Source: Paenibacillus sp. V4I7 (lineage in GTDB: Bacteria; Bacillota; Bacilli; Paenibacillales; NBRC-103111). Taken from it: a DNA stretch of 64,000 nt. Of this stretch, positions 43,947-52,304 are shown piece by piece; the stretch's first letter is position 1; each line of letters opens with the position of its first letter. A program made the position numbers and the translations under genes. Below the pieces are notes generated by a model that saw only the letters and a list, made by a program, of their open reading frames with translations, did no database searches and was not told the DNA's origin. Where the stretch lies: the NCBI RefSeq assembly GCF_030817275.1, contig NZ_JAUSZD010000002.1, positions 5,518,001-5,582,000 on the forward strand, given 5' to 3'.

Positions 43947-46364
43947 CTAATTAAGCTCTACGACTTCATACAGGTCACGCTGAATTTTTTTGCTATCAAT
44001 CGCTTGTTTCCAAGGGTCCTTCGTCACAGAAAGTGCTTGATCCATCCGAGCACACAATTGTTTGCGCTCTTCTTCATTTTCTACGACTTCGCGAATATGC
44101 TCGATACCAAGTCGGTGTACCCACTCACTTGTGCGCTCACCATACTTACCGGATTCACGATAGTACTGCAGATAAGCTTCCGTATATTCGATAATTTCCT
44201 GTTCCGTTTTGACAGTGGTCAAGAGATCACCAACACGTACCTTGACACCGCCGTTTCCTCCGGCGTAAAGCTCCCAACCGCCATCCACTGAAACCACTCC
44301 TAAGTCTTTAATTCCTGACTCGGCGCAATTTCGCGGACATCCTGATACAGCCAGCTTCACTTTGGCAGGCGTATTCAAACGTTCGAATCGTTTCTCCAGC
44401 TCGATACCTACGCCCATCGCGTCGCCCGTGCCGAATCTGCAGAAGGTTTCACCCACACAAGTTTTAACCGTACGTAAGGCTTTTCCGTAAGCATAACCGG
44501 AAGGCATATCTAGAGCTTCCCACATCGCGGTAAGATCTTCTTTCTTCACACCTAGTAAGTCTAGACGTTGTCCGCCTGTAAACTTCACAGTAGGGACATT
44601 AAATTTCTCGGCCACTTCTGCAATCCGTTTCAATTCAGTAGGATTCGTTACTCCGCCATAAATCCGTGGAACAACCGAATACGTACCATCCTTCTGAATG
44701 TTGGCGTGCATACGCTCATTAACAAAGCGTGAGGTACTATCGTCCTTATAAGTCTCAGGGCTTACCATGCCTAAGTAATAGTTAAGCGCAGGGCGGCATT
44801 TCGAGCAGCCTTCTTCATTTTTCCAACCAAGCACGTTCATTACTTCACGTACATGGGATAAACCTTTTTCACGAATTGCTGTAACGACTTCATCCCGTGT
44901 ATGGTCTGTACAAGCGCAAATCGTCTCTTTCGCAGCATTCTTATCATAAGAAGCACCTAGAGTAAATGCCAACAAATCACTAACCAGTGGTTTACAACCG
45001 CCGCAAGAGCGAGAAGCAGTCGTACAATTTTTCACTTCATCAACAGTTGTTAATCCTTGTTCCTTGATCGCTGAACAAATCGTTCCTTTTGTAACCCCAT
45101 TACAACCGCAAATAATAGCATCGTCTTTCATTTCAGCAACACCCGATGCCGCTCCGCCTCCGGATGAATCCGTTAAAATAGCCGTTTTTTCCAAGCCAGT
45201 AATATCTGTTTCTTCTCGAATCATTTGCATAAGTCTCGTACCATCCGCCGTATCTCCGAAGAGAACAGCACCGATGATCTTATTGTCTTTAACGACAACC
45301 TTCTTATAAACGCCTGTGAATTCATCATGAATGCGGATGGCTTTCGATCCTTCCTCATCGCCAAACTGTCCGCCTGAGAATACGTCAACACCAGATACTT
45401 TAAGCTTCGTATAAAGGATCGATCCTTCATAAGGAGCCGTTTCCACGCCTGCCAAATGTTTAGCAAGTACAGCCCCTTGCTCGTAGAGCGGTGCTACCAA
45501 TCCGTAAGCAATCCCTCGGTGCATGGCGCATTCCCCAACCGCATAAACATTTGGAACACTCGTTTGCAAATAATCATTCACGATAATACCGGGATTACAC
45601 TCAACTCCGGACTTCTTCGCAAGCTCTACATTGGGACGAATACCTACAGCCATTACGATAAGATCTGCCTCAGCAACGGTACCATCTTTGAATTTCAATC
45701 CAGTTACGCGCTTATCGCCCACGATCTCAGCGGATTGCTTCTCGAGCAAGAAGTTGATGCCTTGTTCTTCAAGTGCCGCTTGCAGCAATTTGGAAGCCGT
45801 ACGATCGAGTTGACGCTCCATAATTGTATCTAAGATGTGAACAACATCGACCTTCATCCCTAAGTTGAGGAAGCCCCTAGCTGCCTCTAATCCAAGCAAA
45901 CCGCCACCGATCACGATCGCTTTTTTATACTTTTTAGCGGACTCTATCATAATCTCACAATCACGAATGGTCCGGTAAGCCATAACCCCTTCTTTATCAG
46001 CTCCAGGTAAAGGAATCATGAAAGGATTGGACCCTGTAGCCAAAATTAATTTATCGTAGGAAACCGTTAGCCCTTTATCGCTCGTTACCGTCTGAGCGGC
46101 CGTATCGATGTCAGTAACCGTTTGGTTTGTGTGCAAGATAATATGGTTATTCGCATACCACTCATAAGGATGAATGACGATATCCTCTACTTTGGAATCT
46201 CCGGCAAGTACATAGGACAACAAGATTCTGTTATAGTTCGGATGCGGTTCACTTCCAAAAATCGTAACCTCATATTTGTCAGGTGCAAGTTTAAGCAAAT
46301 GTTCAACAGCGTTAACACCCGCCATTCCATTTCCTACTAATACCAATTTTTCTTTTTGAGTCAT
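43947..46364 (-). CDS. nirB: Nitrite reductase (NAD(P)H) large subunit
   Basis: NirB/NasD reduces nitrite to ammonia with NAD(P)H. The 805-residue protein has an N-terminal FAD/NAD part (VLVGNGMAGV; VIGGGLLGLEAARG), BFD-type [2Fe-2S] segments (CGCNGVTKGTIC with CGGC; CSKC), and the C-terminal siroheme/4Fe-4S reductase with TCVGETFCRFG and SGCPRNCAESG, whose cysteines bind the coupled cluster. The ATG at 46364 is chosen (GAGAGGA 8 bases upstream); it gives the same length as Bacillus NasD. A structured leader lies at 46420-46575. Confidence 0.95.
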   Translation of the reverse strand: MTQKEKLVLVGNGMAGVNAVEHLLKLAPDKYEVTIFGSEPHPNYNRILLSYVLAGDSKVEDIVIHPYEWYANNHIILHTNQTVTDIDTAAQTVTSDKGLTVSYDKLILATGSNPFMIPLPGADKEGVMAYRTIRDCEIMIESAKKYKKAIVIGGGLLGLEAARGFLNLGMKVDVVHILDTIMERQLDRTASKLLQAALEEQGINFLLEKQSAEIVGDKRVTGLKFKDGTVAEADLIVMAVGIRPNVELAKKSGVECNPGIIVNDYLQTSVPNVYAVGECAMHRGIAYGLVAPLYEQGAVLAKHLAGVETAPYEGSILYTKLKVSGVDVFSGGQFGDEEGSKAIRIHDEFTGVYKKVVVKDNKIIGAVLFGDTADGTRLMQMIREETDITGLEKTAILTDSSGGGAASGVAEMKDDAIICGCNGVTKGTICSAIKEQGLTTVDEVKNCTTASRSCGGCKPLVSDLLAFTLGASYDKNAAKETICACTDHTRDEVVTAIREKGLSHVREVMNVLGWKNEEGCSKCRPALNYYLGMVSPETYKDDSTSRFVNERMHANIQKDGTYSVVPRIYGGVTNPTELKRIAEVAEKFNVPTVKFTGGQRLDLLGVKKEDLTAMWEALDMPSGYAYGKALRTVKTCVGETFCRFGTGDAMGVGIELEKRFERLNTPAKVKLAVSGCPRNCAESGIKDLGVVSVDGGWELYAGGNGGVKVRVGDLLTTVKTEQEIIEYTEAYLQYYRESGKYGERTSEWVHRLGIEHIREVVENEEERKQLCARMDQALSVTKDPWKQAIDSKKIQRDLYEVVELN

Positions 46365-46419
46365 TGCCATCTTCCTCTCTAATATGTCTATCTCTATATC
46401 CCATTTGTGCGGTTCCATT

Positions 46420-46575
46420 CCCGATTAAAAAAGGGTCACTGGGAGCAGCGAATCTAGTCTGCGCCCCCAAATGACAAAATTGGGATATGGAGCTTGAGTA
46501 GTTCGACTTGAACTACCAAAGACGGTAAGTCGTAAACGTCTTTGCGCATGCAGCCTGGACACTCAAGCTGCATGA
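46420..46575 (-). promoter_or_regulatory. Candidate structured RNA leader of nirB
   Basis: On the minus strand several exact inverted repeats lie close together: CATGCAGC/GCTGCATG (46574-46547), AAAGACG/CGTCTTT (46543-46518), GTAGTTC/GAACTAC (46516-46498) and a long-range AGCTTGAGT/ACTCAAGCT (46569-46561 with 46499-46491). The loop CGACTT of the second can pair with AAGTCG of the third. Downstream CCCAA/TTGGG (46483-46465) shares G residues with a weak hairpin that ends in a T6 run at 46437-46432. It does not carry the ANTAR hexaloops seen before narK. No riboswitch class was recognised. Confidence 0.5.
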
Positions 46576-46595
46576 GCAAAAACTTTTACTCTTAT

Positions 46596-46619
46596 GCCGC
46601 TGGCCATAAGACCAGCGGC
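46596..46619 (-). terminator. Hairpin after narK
   Basis: GCCGCTGG and CCAGCGGC form a perfect 8-bp stem with loop of 8. The T run on the minus strand is displaced (AAAAGTTTTTG about 14 bases later), so termination may be partial and narK may read through into nirB. Confidence 0.55.
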
Positions 46620-46632
46620 TTGAACTTTTTAC

Positions 46633-47874
46633 TTAAGCATGCACACTATCCATAGAAGCTGGAGCTACCTTCACTTTGCCGCCTTCGCCTATCCATGTAC
46701 GTTTCCATTGTCCTTGCACAATAGCGATCAACAAGAGACATGAAATCGCAATAGCACTTAGGATTAGGAAACCTGGTGTAAAAGAGCCTGTCGATAGTTT
46801 CAGGTTACCGAGAATCTTGGGTAAGAAGAAACCGCCCAATCCCCCTGCTGCCCCTACGACTCCTGTTATAACACCAAGTTCCGTCTTGAAACGCTGTGGA
46901 ACAAGTTGGAAAACCGATCCATTCCCCATACCGAAAGCCATCATGGCGACGAAGAGCATGACTGTTGTTAAGGAAAGTGATGGAAGTGTGGAAATACCAG
47001 CCATCATCAAAGCTACAACGCCGTACAGGACCATTAACATCCGAATGCCGCCTATCTTATCAGCAAGCCATCCGCCTACCGGGCGGAAGAAGCTCCCACC
47101 GATCACGCATATTGTTGTAAAGTCAGCCGCTTTAACTGGAGCTAAACCGTATTGTGTGTTAAAGAAGATGGTCAAGTACGATGCCATTCCAACGAAACCA
47201 CCGAAGGTTACACTGTATAAAATACAGAATAGCCATGAATCTTTTTGTTTCAATACCTTGCCATATTCGGCAATTGTCTTAGGCGCAGGCTTATTAGGAC
47301 TATCCTTCGCCAACAGACTGAAGATGATAAGCGTTAGAGCAATTGGTATCATCGCTATGCCAAAAACAATATGCCAATCACCATAATGTTGAGCTAGTCG
47401 GTTTGCGAATAAGGTCGCGAAGATCGTACCGCTATTCCCTGCTCCCGCGATTCCCATTGCTAACCCTTGATACTGCGGCGGATACCAGCTGCTAGCCAGC
47501 GGCAGAGCAGCGGCAAAACTTGCTCCGGCAATACCGAGCATCAAAGCCACGAAGTACATATCACCCATGGTGTTAGCGAATTGCCAGCCCCAGAACAATG
47601 GTATTAAAGTTAACGTTAATCCGATTTGCCCTGTAAGCTTTGGACCGATTTTATCTGTTAACACACCAAGTACTAATCGAAGAATGGATCCGCCCAAAAC
47701 AGGCAATGCGACGAGATTCGCTTTCTCTGCTGCATTCAGCTGAAAATCATTGGCGAGAATGACCGCTAGTGGCCCAAGAAGAACCCAAACCATGAAGCTC
47801 ATATCAAAATATAAGAATGAACTGAACAATGACCCTTTGTGCCCGACTTGCATAAAACTTTTCCGATCAACCAT
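46633..47874 (-). CDS. narK: Nitrate/nitrite transporter, NarK/NasA type (MFS)
   Basis: This 413-residue major facilitator protein has about twelve membrane spans. Typical pieces are FDMSFMVWVLLGPLA, the GSILRLVLGVLTDKIGPK motif, the nitrate signature GIAGASFAAALPLASSWYP and GAGNSGTIFATLFANRLA, and later FGGFVGMASYLTIFF and GVVGAAGGLGGF. The ATG at 47874 has GGAGAGG 6 bases upstream; the frame extends to 48015 without support. It is the first gene of narK-nirBD-nasC, and its leader contains the ANTAR elements. Confidence 0.94.
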   Translation of the reverse strand: MVDRKSFMQVGHKGSLFSSFLYFDMSFMVWVLLGPLAVILANDFQLNAAEKANLVALPVLGGSILRLVLGVLTDKIGPKLTGQIGLTLTLIPLFWGWQFANTMGDMYFVALMLGIAGASFAAALPLASSWYPPQYQGLAMGIAGAGNSGTIFATLFANRLAQHYGDWHIVFGIAMIPIALTLIIFSLLAKDSPNKPAPKTIAEYGKVLKQKDSWLFCILYSVTFGGFVGMASYLTIFFNTQYGLAPVKAADFTTICVIGGSFFRPVGGWLADKIGGIRMLMVLYGVVALMMAGISTLPSLSLTTVMLFVAMMAFGMGNGSVFQLVPQRFKTELGVITGVVGAAGGLGGFFLPKILGNLKLSTGSFTPGFLILSAIAISCLLLIAIVQGQWKRTWIGEGGKVKVAPASMDSVHA

Positions 47875-47953
47875 GCATTCCCTCTCCTTTTGCGAGGCTT
47901 TTCGCCTTCTTTTTTTTCCTACCCAGACGTGTTTGACTGACTGTTCTTTAACA

Positions 47954-48031
47954 GAAAAGGCCGACAAACATACCCCATGCGGGATGCTTATCGGCCTCAT
48001 TGCCACTGCTGCCACATCATCGTGAACAGCA
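47954..48031 (-). promoter_or_regulatory. ANTAR-type antitermination module 2 and second terminator in the narK leader
   Basis: On the minus strand TGCTG-tt-CAC, hexaloop GATGAT, GTG-g-CAGCA is followed directly by GGC, hexaloop AATGAG, GCC. The second loop has the A1 and G4 that ANTAR proteins recognise; the first has G4 but G in place of A1. The 3' arm of the second hairpin overlaps AGGCCGA (47997-47991), which pairs with TCGGCCT (47964-47958) to form a strong terminator ending TTTTCTG. The two folds exclude each other. Confidence 0.6.
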
Positions 48032-48063
48032 TGTTAGATATTTCAGTAAACAGAACATAAATA

Positions 48064-48141
48064 GCCTATCCGGTTACGTATTTGTAAGGGGATAGGCGCC
48101 ATTGCCTTCGTTAGAGGCACATCATTGTGCCGATTTCTAAC
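48064..48141 (-). promoter_or_regulatory. ANTAR-type antitermination module 1 and first terminator in the narK leader
   Basis: On the minus strand GGCAC, hexaloop AATGAT, GTGCC (48131-48116) is extended by TTAGA/TCTAA. It is followed by AGGC, hexaloop AATGGC, GCCT (48107-48094). Both loops have A1 and G4. The GCCT arm is also the start of GCCTATCC (48097-48090), which pairs with GGATAGGC (48071-48064) to form a terminator with a modest U-rich tail. This is the known architecture of ANTAR-responsive leaders, and an ANTAR gene lies 200 bases away. Confidence 0.78.
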
Positions 48142-48144
48142 TTT

Positions 48145-48173
48145 ATTATAGTACGACATTTTCGACATGTCAA
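48145..48173 (-). promoter_or_regulatory. Consensus sigma-A promoter of narK
   Basis: TTGACA (48173-48168) and TATAAT (48150-48145), spacer 17: a full consensus. Transcription would start a few bases before the first ANTAR hairpin, so all control can be exerted by antitermination. Together with the ANTAR modules and the opposing promoter it accounts for the gene-free stretch 47875-48335. Confidence 0.88.
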
Positions 48174-48218
48174 TAAACATAACACAAAAATTTTATATGT
48201 GAGATTCCTTCTACCATA

Positions 48219-48248
48219 TCGACAAAATTTAGGGTCATATGCTATAGT
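48219..48248 (+). promoter_or_regulatory. Likely promoter of the ANTAR/TrpD2 operon
   Basis: TCGACA (48219-48224) and TATAGT (48243-48248), spacer 18, 88 bases before the start codon. A second -10-like TATAAT follows near 48257. Confidence 0.5.
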
Positions 48249-48335
48249 AATGCCGTATAATAAATCATTTTATCATTAAAACCTTACATGAAGTTGCCAT
48301 GATATAAGAAGCTACCCACGATAGGAGGTACTCAA

Positions 48336-48986
48336 ATGTTACAATCATTTATACTGATCGACGAGTTTAAACAAACTCGCTCAGCTACCTCCTCCTCGTC
48401 GTCGACTACCGAGCTGAATGTTACGGACAATGAAAAGGAATCCTTGCCTGAAGCGATGCTGAAGGATTTGGGATTTCGCATATATGTAGCATCTAATGAA
48501 AAAGAAATTTCATTTATGATCCCCAAAGTCGATGCGGTATTATTATCAGTAGGGCCTGATCAAGTAGAACCATGGCGGTCTCGTGTGCTTGCTCATCGCA
48601 GCCTTCCCCTTTTCTGGTGGTGTGATGCTCGCACTTTTCCTTCTAATGAATGTAGAATGGACACGGGTATTGATGGTTTGATCGGTTCAACGATGAGTCC
48701 TCTAGAAATTCACTGTGCGCTGCTTCTTGGTGTGAATCATTACTTCCAACGAACCGAATGGCTACAAGAGCGCGAACAGCTTCTCTCCAAACTGGAGGAG
48801 CGCAAATGGGTCGATCAGGCTAAGCGAATTTTATGTGAAATCAAGGGTATCTCTGAAGCAGAAGCTTATGATTTTTTGCGTAAACAAGCCATGAATGAAC
48901 GTAAACGTATGGTAGATGTTGCTACCTCCATCGTCAAGGTGTATCAGATACTAAAGGATCAGAAACAAGGAGGCCGCAAACGATGA
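48336..48986 (+). CDS. ANTAR-domain antiterminator (NasT/NasR-like) with pseudo-receiver
   Basis: This 216-residue protein has an N-terminal receiver-like part without the normal phosphorylation pocket (a Ser-rich insertion at about 17-24) and a C-terminal ANTAR domain at about 155-210 (ERKWVDQAKRILCEIKG, EAEAYDFLRKQAMNERK, VDVATSIV). ANTAR domains bind pairs of hexaloop hairpins in nascent RNA and prevent termination. Such hairpins lie in the divergent narK leader 200 bases away, so control of nitrate uptake and reduction is the natural role. GGAGG stands before the ATG. It overlaps the next gene by 4 bases. Confidence 0.85.
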   Translation: MLQSFILIDEFKQTRSATSSSSSTTELNVTDNEKESLPEAMLKDLGFRIYVASNEKEISFMIPKVDAVLLSVGPDQVEPWRSRVLAHRSLPLFWWCDARTFPSNECRMDTGIDGLIGSTMSPLEIHCALLLGVNHYFQRTEWLQEREQLLSKLEERKWVDQAKRILCEIKGISEAEAYDFLRKQAMNERKRMVDVATSIVKVYQILKDQKQGGRKR

Positions 48987-50014
48987 TATCCTTATTAAAA
49001 GAAGTAGGCCGCGGAAAACGCGGAGCCAGAGATCTTACCTATGAAGAGGCTTCCCAAGCAGCGGAGCTCATACTAACCGGAGCCGCTACACAAGCTCAAA
49101 TGGGGGCTTTTCTCGTTGCAGAACGCATCAAAATGGAATCCCCCGAAGAGTTGAAAGCCTTCATCGATGCCTTGCGCCAGCGTATCCAAACCTATCCAAT
49201 ACCAGGCAGCATGGATTGCGCAGGACCTTATGATGGACGCTCACGTACGTTCATCGCGACTTTACCGACTGCGTTCGTTCTCGCGGCTTGCGGACTTCCC
49301 ACTACACTGCACGGCAGTCCTAGCATGCCACCAAAATGGGGCATCACGCTGTCCGATGTGCTAGCGGCTCTTGAAGTACCCGCGCTTGACGCGTCACGTG
49401 AAGCGCTCATATCAGCTGCAGCGCGAACAGGCTTCCTGTTCGCACCGACGGAGAACTGGTGTGCACCGCTTGGCGAGCTGCGCGAACTTCGCAAGGAACT
49501 CGGTCTGCGAACCGTGTTCAACACAGCAGAGAAACTGCTGCGCTTTACGGAAGCTCCCTTCATGGCTGTCGGTGTGTTTCACGGTACTGTGTTCGAGAAA
49601 ATCACCAATTTATTAATCGAATTAGGCGTCTCTCACGGTATTGTTGTGCAGGGTATGGAAGGCTCCGAAGACCTTTCCGTAGACAAGCGCACACGGACGT
49701 ACCTCATTCAAGAGGGCGCCAGTGAATTATTCATTGTTGATCCTGAGATTTACGAATTAATGGTCGAGGTGCCGGAGATTGAATGGACCGCTCAGCTGCA
49801 AGGAGAAACGGCATTATCCGTTCTTCGCGGAGAAGCCGAGCTCCCCTATCTGAATATGGTTTTATTGAACAGTGCCGTGCGTCTGTGGGTTTCCAAGAAG
49901 GCAGGGTCCATTGAAGAAGGTATTTATTTGGCCCGACATGCGATTGAGCAAGGGGCTGCCCTGCAAAAATTCACCGAGTGGACGGAAGCGATTAAGCCGG
50001 TATCCGCCACTTAA
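48983..50014 (+). CDS. TrpD2-like protein (anthranilate phosphoribosyltransferase homologue)
   Basis: This 343-residue protein has the TrpD fold: an N-terminal helical domain (LTYEEASQAAELILTGAATQAQMGAFLVAERIK, in consecutive parts) and an alpha/beta domain. The PRPP-binding and metal motifs of real TrpD are altered: the glycine-rich loop reads LHGSPSMPPKWGITLSDVL instead of the GNR-S-x-SSKSG pattern, so it is more like the YbiB/TrpD2 group, whose E. coli member binds DNA. It overlaps the ANTAR gene (ATGA), so it may assist nitrate regulation rather than tryptophan synthesis; no trp genes are near. Confidence 0.7.
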   Translation: MISLLKEVGRGKRGARDLTYEEASQAAELILTGAATQAQMGAFLVAERIKMESPEELKAFIDALRQRIQTYPIPGSMDCAGPYDGRSRTFIATLPTAFVLAACGLPTTLHGSPSMPPKWGITLSDVLAALEVPALDASREALISAAARTGFLFAPTENWCAPLGELRELRKELGLRTVFNTAEKLLRFTEAPFMAVGVFHGTVFEKITNLLIELGVSHGIVVQGMEGSEDLSVDKRTRTYLIQEGASELFIVDPEIYELMVEVPEIEWTAQLQGETALSVLRGEAELPYLNMVLLNSAVRLWVSKKAGSIEEGIYLARHAIEQGAALQKFTEWTEAIKPVSAT

Positions 50015-50030
50015 TTTTATACTTATGAAA

Positions 50031-50054
50031 AAAGAGCCCCAAAGGGCTCTTTTT
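50031..50054. terminator. Bidirectional terminator between the TrpD2-like and CAP genes
   Basis: AAAGAGCCC, loop CAAA, GGGCTCTTT with T run on the right and A run on the left. Confidence 0.9.
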
Positions 50055-50065
50055 CATTTTCATTT

Positions 50066-50830
50066 TCATTTTCCAATAAACTGCTGGGTAAACATTTTAC
50101 CACACGGACCGCCGTTTACGATGCCGATCCCAATATGGGTGTAATCTTTGCTGAGTATATTCGCTTTGTGTCCTGGAGAATTCATCAACGCCTCGTGAGC
50201 AGCTTGTACACTTTGATTGCAAGCAATATTCTCTCCCGCCGCGTTATACGTAATACCAAATTTCTCCATCATATCGAATGGCGAACCATACGTCGGTGAA
50301 TCGTGGGAGAAGTATTTGTTATCGACCATATCTTGGCTTTTTAGTCGAGCCGTTTTGGTTAGCGGCAGGTCAACAGCTAGTGGGGAAAGTCCCACAGCGG
50401 CGCGCTCCTTATTAACCAATTCCAGCATTTGCTGCTCGTCCACCGTTAATTCCGTAGTCGATGGGACTTGCGGTTTAGGTGTAGGCTTAGGTGCAGCTGG
50501 TGGAGGAGTTGGTGTCGGTGTCGGCTTCTTGGCAATTTTTAAATTACCGTAAGCCCACAGGATGGATTGCAGCGTTTGATCATCCACATTCCCAGTCGCA
50601 GGAAGGCCGTATCTGCTTTGAAACGCTTTAACACCTGATTGGGTTTGATTACCATAGTAGCCCGTAATAGGTCCGCTATAGTAGCCAAGTGACTTCAGCA
50701 TCCCCTGCACCGCATAGACATCAGGTCCCTTAGCCCCTTTGCCATAGGCAAAAGCGGTGGTTGTGGATGAGCAGAACAATGCGATACAGATTAGAATAAT
50801 CCAGACATGCTTCTTTTTACCTTGTAACAT
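50066..50830 (-). CDS. Secreted CAP-domain protein with peptidoglycan-binding domain (YkwD-like)
   Basis: This 254-residue secreted protein has a signal peptide (VWIILICIALFCSSTTTAFA), a PG_binding_1 domain (about 30-95; KGPDVYAVQGMLKSLGYYSG and VKAFQSRYGLPATGNVDDQT), a proline/threonine linker and a CAP domain (about 130-254; ELVNKERAAVGLSPL, YFSHDSP, AGENIACNQ, SPGHKANIL). CAP proteins of sporeformers such as YkwD and the spore coat protein SafA neighbours are of unclear role. The start at 50830 has GGGGAGTG 11 bases upstream. Confidence 0.87.
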   Translation of the reverse strand: MLQGKKKHVWIILICIALFCSSTTTAFAYGKGAKGPDVYAVQGMLKSLGYYSGPITGYYGNQTQSGVKAFQSRYGLPATGNVDDQTLQSILWAYGNLKIAKKPTPTPTPPPAAPKPTPKPQVPSTTELTVDEQQMLELVNKERAAVGLSPLAVDLPLTKTARLKSQDMVDNKYFSHDSPTYGSPFDMMEKFGITYNAAGENIACNQSVQAAHEALMNSPGHKANILSKDYTHIGIGIVNGGPCGKMFTQQFIGK

Positions 50831-51049
50831 GCGTTTACGTTCACTCCCCGTCATCAGCATCATTCGTCGCACAGTCGACGATAGCATTAGAATGACCAAA
50901 TTCACGACTATTATCCATAATAATGAAATATGGTTGGATATCGTTTCAAGGTATGGGAAGTCATTGACATTACCCTGAGTATCCGATAAAGTATACTTAT
51001 ATTTAGTACCTAGTACTACTATCAGATCCTAAAAAGGAGTGAATCATTG

Positions 51050-52039
51050 ATGGCAGTCTCTTCCCCTTTACAAGCTCGAATCACAGCAATCGGCGGCTAC
51101 GTGCCCCATCGCATACTAAGCAACGCGGATCTTCAGGAAATGGTCGATACGAATGATGAATGGATCGTTCAACGCACAGGGATTCGGGAACGTAGAATTG
51201 CAGAAGCGAATGAATTCACAAGTCATTTATGTATAGCAGCCGTACAAAATATGCTCACTAGATATCCGACTTCACTGAACGATGTTGATTTAATCATTGT
51301 CGCTACCCATACACCGGATCTGCCTTCCACCCCAGTCGCTTGCCAGATTCAAGCCCATTTCGGCATCCCTGAAACAGGTGCCTACGACCTCAATGCCACC
51401 TGCTCCGGGTTTGCTTATGCCTTGCATACAGCAAGCGGCCTTGTCGCTGCGGGGGTACACCGCAAGGTTCTCGTAGTCGGCGGGGATTCCTTATCCAAAA
51501 TTACAGACTATACGGACCGTTCCACCTGCATTCTTTTCGGTGATGGTGCCGGAGCTGTGATTGTTGAAAGGGAAGAAGAAAATCCTGCTTTCCTTGCCCA
51601 CTATCTTGGGTCGGACGGTACAGGCAGCAAGCACGTATACCGAACCGGACTTGCCTCTGAATTGAACGGAACACCATTAACGGGTGAAGGCAAGCTCGTC
51701 CAGAACGGCCGCGAGGTGTATAAATACGCCGTAACGACTGTCCCGCAGGGAATCGAGAAGCTGCTCACAAAAAGCCGGTTACCCATTACGGCTATTGATT
51801 GGTTCATTCCGCATAGCGCTAACCTTCGGATTATTGAATCAGTCTGTGAAAAGAGCGGTATTCCATTCGAAAAAGCGCTGTACAGCCTGGAATACTACGG
51901 CAATACTTCCGCGGCTTCCATTCCTCTCGCTCTAGATTTGGGCATCAAAGAGGGTAAGGTCACGGCCGGTGATACGCTGCTGATTTTTGGTTTTGGCGGG
52001 GGTCTTACTCACGCGGGTTTAATCCTTCGTTGGGGATGA
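51050..52039 (+). CDS. fabH: 3-Oxoacyl-ACP synthase III (FabH family)
   Basis: FabH starts fatty acid synthesis by condensing acyl-CoA with malonyl-ACP. The 329-residue thiolase-fold protein has the complete Cys-His-Asn triad: Cys118 in NATCSGF, His in PHSANLRI and Asn in YGNTSAASI. NDEWIVQRTGI is also diagnostic. The ATG at 51050 has AAGGAGTG 8 bases upstream. No other fab genes are near, so it may be a second copy (FabHB type). The 3' end overlaps the convergent gene at 52005 by 35 bases. Confidence 0.92.
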   Translation: MAVSSPLQARITAIGGYVPHRILSNADLQEMVDTNDEWIVQRTGIRERRIAEANEFTSHLCIAAVQNMLTRYPTSLNDVDLIIVATHTPDLPSTPVACQIQAHFGIPETGAYDLNATCSGFAYALHTASGLVAAGVHRKVLVVGGDSLSKITDYTDRSTCILFGDGAGAVIVEREEENPAFLAHYLGSDGTGSKHVYRTGLASELNGTPLTGEGKLVQNGREVYKYAVTTVPQGIEKLLTKSRLPITAIDWFIPHSANLRIIESVCEKSGIPFEKALYSLEYYGNTSAASIPLALDLGIKEGKVTAGDTLLIFGFGGGLTHAGLILRWG

Positions 52040-52304
52040 ATCCGCGAGTGACATTCTTGCTGGTCCAAGGCTTGCCGGGCGTTCCTAAACGGCGTGGACG
52101 TGGACTTTGTTTCGTTATTTTCTGAATCATCGAGCGCTGGTATTCACTTATCGTCTTGAGATTCTCAGCCATATGGACAGCAAGCTGATCGGAGACCGCT
52201 ACTTGATCCGCTATCGTCTCTATGATTCGGCATAAGGCTCGCTGGCTTCTAGCCAGCGAGGTTAGCATATGCAATTCAATTCTCTCACGATTCGATGCTT
52301 TCAT
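52005..52304 (-). CDS. Small helical protein 3 of the surface cluster
   Basis: This 99-residue protein is mainly helical up to about residue 70 (ERIELHMLTSLARSQRALCRIIETI) with a basic Pro-rich tail. It begins in a TAATG overlap with the gene upstream, so translation is coupled. Its 3' end overlaps fabH by 35 bases. The family was not recognised; it is the last of three small helical proteins preceding a row of glycosyltransferases. Confidence 0.6.
   Translation of the reverse strand: MKASNRERIELHMLTSLARSQRALCRIIETIADQVAVSDQLAVHMAENLKTISEYQRSMIQKITKQSPRPRRLGTPGKPWTSKNVTRGFIPNEGLNPRE

Noticed and set aside
46420..46575. ANTAR element in the nirB leader
   Set aside because: No paired hexaloops with A1 and G4; the fold is of another kind.
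48983..50014. True anthranilate phosphoribosyltransferase (trpD)
   Set aside because: PRPP-binding loop altered, no trp neighbours, coupled to an ANTAR regulator.
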